In this document: positions 5,939 through 8,799 of the stretch, in pieces
How the letters are laid out: every line of letters starts with the position of its first letter
Numbering within the stretch: position 1 is the first letter of the stretch
Source of the DNA: Gammaproteobacteria bacterium
GTDB taxonomy: Bacteria; Pseudomonadota; Gammaproteobacteria; Pseudomonadales; Oleiphilaceae
Length of the DNA: 8,799 nt
Assembly (NCBI GenBank): GCA_003695085.1
Contig: RFIV01000008.1
Span: forward strand, 1-8,799
Reading direction: 5' to 3'
Notes under the pieces: generated by a model
What the model was told of the DNA's origin: nothing
What the model saw: the letters and a program-made list of their open reading frames with translations, nothing else
Databases searched by the model: none
Translations under genes and position numbers: made by a program

Positions 5939-6972
5939 GGATAAACTCCTGTCTTGGCAACCCTGTCAAATACCGGCGTGCTCAGATCCACAAAACCATC
6001 CGGCCCGCTGATGATGAAATACACAGCCCACCCCTCTTTGACCGCCAGATCGTATCCCTGTTCCGGCCCCAGCACCATCATTGCCGTGGCCAGGCCGTCG
6101 GCAAAGGCGACTGAGCTGGATACCACCGTCACCGATGCCAGCGTATGCTCCACCGGGCGTCCGCTGCGCGGATCAATGGTGTGTGAGTATCGCTTGCCAT
6201 CCTTGTCAAAAAAGTTGCGGTAACTTCCCGAGGTCGCCACCGCAGCATCTGTCAGCCCGACAATTCTGCGCGGCACACGCCCCTGTTCCACCGGCGCCTC
6301 AATCGCCAGTTGCCACGGCTTGCCCTTTGCTTTCATTCCCTTGACACGCACCTCGCCGCCTACTTCAACCAGGTAATTGTGGACGCCGTGCCGCTCCAGG
6401 ACTTCCGCAGCACGGTCCACACCGTATCCCTTGGCCACGGCAGAAAAGTCGAGATACAACTCGGTATCACGCGCCAAGGCTGGCGGTTTGTCCCTGATGC
6501 GCAGCTTGTCATACCCCAGGTCATTTTTCAGCGCTTCGATCAGTGCTTCATCAGGCACCTGTCCTACCCGGCTCTTGTCCGGGCCAAACCCCCAGACATT
6601 CACCAGCTTGCCGACAGTCGGGTCAAAAGCACCACCGGTTTTTTCCCACAAATGACGCGACAAGCGGGCCACGTCCAGAGTCTTGTCCGATACCGGAACC
6701 CACTGCCCCAATGGCGCCCGATTCAATCGACTGACATCCGACTCCGACGCATAGGTCGACATCAGATCGTCTACCTCACGCAGCGCCTCGAAGACCGCAT
6801 CGGCCAGCGCCTGATCGTCCACACCCGACACCGGCACCCATTTGACATGGTACGTCGTACCCATGACCTGCCCTTGTGTCATGGACAGGCTTTCTGACGA
6901 AGAACAGCCCGCCATTGCGAGCATACTCATCCAGAGTACGGCAATGACGGGCCTTATCCAGGCTCTGCTCAT
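5935..6972 (-). CDS. apbE: FAD:protein FMN transferase ApbE, lipoprotein
   Basis: ApbE covalently attaches FMN from FAD to a Thr in target proteins, here most likely NqrB and NqrC, at the periplasmic face. The 345-residue product begins with a lipoprotein signal peptide: a hydrophobic stretch at 8-22 and lipobox LAMAGC with C23 as the lipidated residue. Conserved motifs are GGAFDPTVG (113-121), DFSAVAKGYGVD (175-186), VGGE (204-207), TSGSYRNF (247-254), HTIDPRSGRP (264-273) and ADGLATAM (291-298), which includes metal-binding D292. The start lies only 12 bp after nqrF, and I see no Shine-Dalgarno sequence before it, so initiation may rely on ribosomes finishing nqrF. The lipobox position supports this ATG. 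Confidence 0.96.
   Translation of the reverse strand: MSRAWIRPVIAVLWMSMLAMAGCSSSESLSMTQGQVMGTTYHVKWVPVSGVDDQALADAVFEALREVDDLMSTYASESDVSRLNRAPLGQWVPVSDKTLDVARLSRHLWEKTGGAFDPTVGKLVNVWGFGPDKSRVGQVPDEALIEALKNDLGYDKLRIRDKPPALARDTELYLDFSAVAKGYGVDRAAEVLERHGVHNYLVEVGGEVRVKGMKAKGKPWQLAIEAPVEQGRVPRRIVGLTDAAVATSGSYRNFFDKDGKRYSHTIDPRSGRPVEHTLASVTVVSSSVAFADGLATAMMVLGPEQGYDLAVKEGWAVYFIISGPDGFVDLSTPVFDRVAKTGVYP
5945..5950 (-). promoter_or_regulatory. Strong ribosome binding site for nqrM inside the apbE 3' end
   Basis: AGGAGT on the minus strand lies about 6-7 bases before the nqrM ATG and within the last codons of apbE. With the ATGA overlap of the two genes it allows both coupled and independent initiation of nqrM. 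It contrasts with the missing site in front of apbE. Confidence 0.75.
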
Positions 6973-6984
6973 GTGCTTTGACTA

Positions 6985-8217
6985 TCAGCCGCCAAAGTCA
7001 TCCAGCAGAATGTTTTCGTCCTCGACACCCAGGTCCTTGAGCATCTTGATCACGGCTGCCGTCATCATGGGCGGTCCACACATGTAGAACTCACAGTCCT
7101 CGGGTGCCGGGTGATCCTTCAGGTAGTTTTCGTACAGCACATTGTGGATGAACCCGGTGTATCCATCCCAGTTGTCCTCCGGCATCGGATCGGACAGGGC
7201 AATATGCCATTCGAAGTTCTCGTGCTCCGCAGCCAGCTTGTTGAAATCTTCCACGTAGAACATTTCGCGCTTGGAACGGGCGCCATACCAATAGGACATC
7301 TTGCCCTTGTAGCCCTTGCGAATGAGCTGATCGAAAATCTGCGAGCGCAGAGGTGCCATACCGGCGCCACCACCTACCCAGATCTTCTCTGCGTCGGTAT
7401 CCTTGACGAAGAACTCACCGAACGGACCGTATACTGTAATCTTGTCACCCGGCTTCAGGGAGAAGACATAGGATGACATCTGCCCCGGCGGGAAGTTGGT
7501 ACCAGGCGGCGGCGTTGCGATCCGGATGTTGAACTTGAGCAGGCCTTTTTCCAGCGGGAAGTTGGCCATTGAGTAGGCCCGGATGATCGGCTCCTTGACA
7601 ACGGATTCGTACTTCCAGATGTCGAACTTGTCCCAATCCGGGTGATACTCCTCCTCGATCACGAAGTCGCGGAACTTGACATGATAAGGCGGCGCTTCAA
7701 GCTGTACGTAACCGCCAGCCTTGAAGTCCACTTCTTCGCCTTCCGGCAACTTGAGCACCAGCTCCTTGATGAAAGTGGCCACGTTGTGGTTGGACACCAC
7801 TTCGCATTCCCACTTCCTCACACCAAAGACCTCCTCCGGTACTTCGATCTTCATGTTCTGTTTGACCGGTACCTGACAGGACAATCTCCAGCCTTCTCGC
7901 TCCTCGCGATTGGTAAAGTGCGCCTTTTCGGTCGGCAGCATGGAGCCACCCCCCTCCAGCACCTTGCACTTGCACTGAGCACAACTGCCACCGCCCCCAC
8001 AGGCAGACGGCAGGAACAGGCCTTCGGAGGCCAGTGTCTGCAGCAGCTTGCCACCCGCAGGTGTTGAGATTTCTTTCTTCTTCTCGCCATCGACATCGAT
8101 TTCGATGACGACGTCACCAGTGTTGACCAGTTTGGCTCGCGCCGCCAGGATGACCGCCACCAGTGCAAGCACAATGACGGCAAACATCACGACGCCGAGT
8201 ATCATTTCAGTAGCCAT
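6985..8217 (-). CDS. nqrF: Na+-translocating NADH:quinone reductase subunit F (NqrF)
   Basis: NqrF is the electron entry subunit of the sodium pump: it oxidises NADH at FAD and passes electrons through a [2Fe-2S] cluster. The 410-residue product is full length. An N-terminal membrane helix (about 5-26) anchors it. The ferredoxin domain has cluster ligands C73, C79, C82 and C114 in an ACGGGGSCAQC context. FAD binding is marked by RAYSMAN (213-219), NADH binding by GGGAGMAPLRS (282-292) and CGPPMM (380-385), and the C-terminus ends DDFGG as usual. An AGGAG ribosome site precedes the ATG. The gene ends with two consecutive in-frame stops (TGA TAG). It follows nqrE by 24 bp and precedes apbE by 12 bp. 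Confidence 0.98.
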   Translation of the reverse strand: MATEMILGVVMFAVIVLALVAVILAARAKLVNTGDVVIEIDVDGEKKKEISTPAGGKLLQTLASEGLFLPSACGGGGSCAQCKCKVLEGGGSMLPTEKAHFTNREEREGWRLSCQVPVKQNMKIEVPEEVFGVRKWECEVVSNHNVATFIKELVLKLPEGEEVDFKAGGYVQLEAPPYHVKFRDFVIEEEYHPDWDKFDIWKYESVVKEPIIRAYSMANFPLEKGLLKFNIRIATPPPGTNFPPGQMSSYVFSLKPGDKITVYGPFGEFFVKDTDAEKIWVGGGAGMAPLRSQIFDQLIRKGYKGKMSYWYGARSKREMFYVEDFNKLAAEHENFEWHIALSDPMPEDNWDGYTGFIHNVLYENYLKDHPAPEDCEFYMCGPPMMTAAVIKMLKDLGVEDENILLDDFGG

Positions 8218-8241
8218 GCATTACCTCTCCTGTTCGGCGCC

Positions 8242-8799
8242 TTAAAGGGAAATACCGGAGAACGACATGAAGCCCAGAGACATCAGCCCGACCGTGATAA
8301 AGGTGATGCCCAGACCCCGCAGCCCTTCCGGTACATCGCTGTACTTGAGCTTTTCGCGCACCCCTGCCAGCACGATGATGGCCAGTGCCCAGCCCGTTCC
8401 GGCACCTGCACCAAACACGACACTCTCACCGAAGGTGTAGTCTCGCTCCACCATGAACAGCGCAGCCCCCATGATGGCGCAGTTTACCGTGATCAGAGGC
8501 AAGAACACCCCAAGCGCGTTGTAGAGAGACGGGACATAGCGGTCCAGGAACATCTCCAGAATCTGTACCGCGGCGGCAATCACACCGATGTAGCTCAGAT
8601 AGCCCAAGAAGCTCAGATCCACGTTCGGAAGACCGGCCCAGGCTAAAGCCCCTTCACGCAACACGCCATTGTAGACGAGGTTGTTCAGCGGGGTGGTAAT
8701 GGCCAGCACTACAATCACCGCAATCCCGAGGCCGATAGCCGCTTCCATCTTCTTGGACAGTGCCAGGAAGGTACACATTCCCAGGAAGAAGGCCAAGGC
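8242..8799 (-). CDS. nqrE: Na+-translocating NADH:quinone reductase subunit E (NqrE), 5' end missing
   Basis: NqrE is a hydrophobic membrane subunit of Na+-NQR that, with NqrD, holds the iron centre in the membrane. The frame is open from the right edge to its stop at 8242, giving 185 codons. The family is about 200 residues, so roughly 17 N-terminal residues lie outside. A TTG at 8796 is in frame but is an internal Leu codon (ALAFFLGMC), not the start. The two iron-ligand Cys regions are present: FLGMCTF near the left end of the fragment and ITVNCAIMG in the middle. Other hallmarks are VQILEMFLDR, KYSDVPEGLRGLGITFITVG and the FMSFSG C-terminus. nqrD and the rest of the operon, with its promoter, should lie to the right. 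Confidence 0.98.
   Translation of the reverse strand, partial: ALAFFLGMCTFLALSKKMEAAIGLGIAVIVVLAITTPLNNLVYNGVLREGALAWAGLPNVDLSFLGYLSYIGVIAAAVQILEMFLDRYVPSLYNALGVFLPLITVNCAIMGAALFMVERDYTFGESVVFGAGAGTGWALAIIVLAGVREKLKYSDVPEGLRGLGITFITVGLMSLGFMSFSGISL

Noticed and set aside
6310..6897. 195-codon plus-strand open frame
   Set aside because: It is a shadow of apbE on the opposite strand.
7960..7975. Extra Cys (C84) beside the NqrF iron-sulfur ligands
   Set aside because: All four canonical ligands are present, and I recall a Cys near this position in other NqrF sequences, so it does not suggest an altered cluster.

Overview
The window looks like an ordinary chromosomal stretch from a gammaproteobacterium with moderately high GC. 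The evidence is the gene content: a Na+-translocating NADH:quinone reductase (Na+-NQR) operon end carrying the maturation genes apbE and nqrM, a SthA-type soluble transhydrogenase, and a ComEC gene facing a DUF2062 membrane protein, a neighbour pair I recall from Pseudomonas-like genomes. The NQR suggests a marine, halophilic or otherwise sodium-using lineage. I cannot name the genus. I saw no mobile element, CRISPR array, rRNA or tRNA, and the window is densely coding with no gene-free stretch above 300 bases.

Layout, left to right. Positions 1-895 (minus) hold the N-terminal part of ComEC, running off the left edge. Facing away from it, 986-1519 (plus) is a DUF2062 membrane protein. It converges with a periplasmic PCu(A)C copper chaperone at 1513-1968 (minus), preceded in the same direction by a small Cys/His-rich DUF2946-like protein at 2060-2422 (minus). 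Back to back with that, 2421-3542 (plus) is a class I-beta DAHP synthase with an N-terminal regulatory-type domain, overlapped by a glycerophosphodiester phosphodiesterase at 3539-4279 (plus). From 4276 to the right edge everything is on the minus strand. In transcription order it is nqrE (5' end missing), nqrF, apbE, nqrM and sthA.

The minus-strand block forms one functional story. NqrE and NqrF are structural subunits of the sodium pump, ApbE attaches FMN to NQR subunits, NqrM is needed for metal-centre maturation, and SthA balances NADH and NADPH pools. Spacing is tight (24 bp, 12 bp, a 4 bp overlap, 25 bp), which fits one operon. The copper pair probably serves copper delivery in the periplasm. 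The DAHP synthase/phosphodiesterase pair is translationally coupled but its shared logic is not obvious.

Gene packing is extreme: three gene borders overlap by 4-7 bp, and at 2420-2423 two divergent genes probably share a CATG that supplies both start codons. I did not find a convincing new system. The best second looks are the unusual DAHP synthase next to the phosphodiesterase, and the Cys/His-rich DUF2946-like protein beside PCu(A)C.
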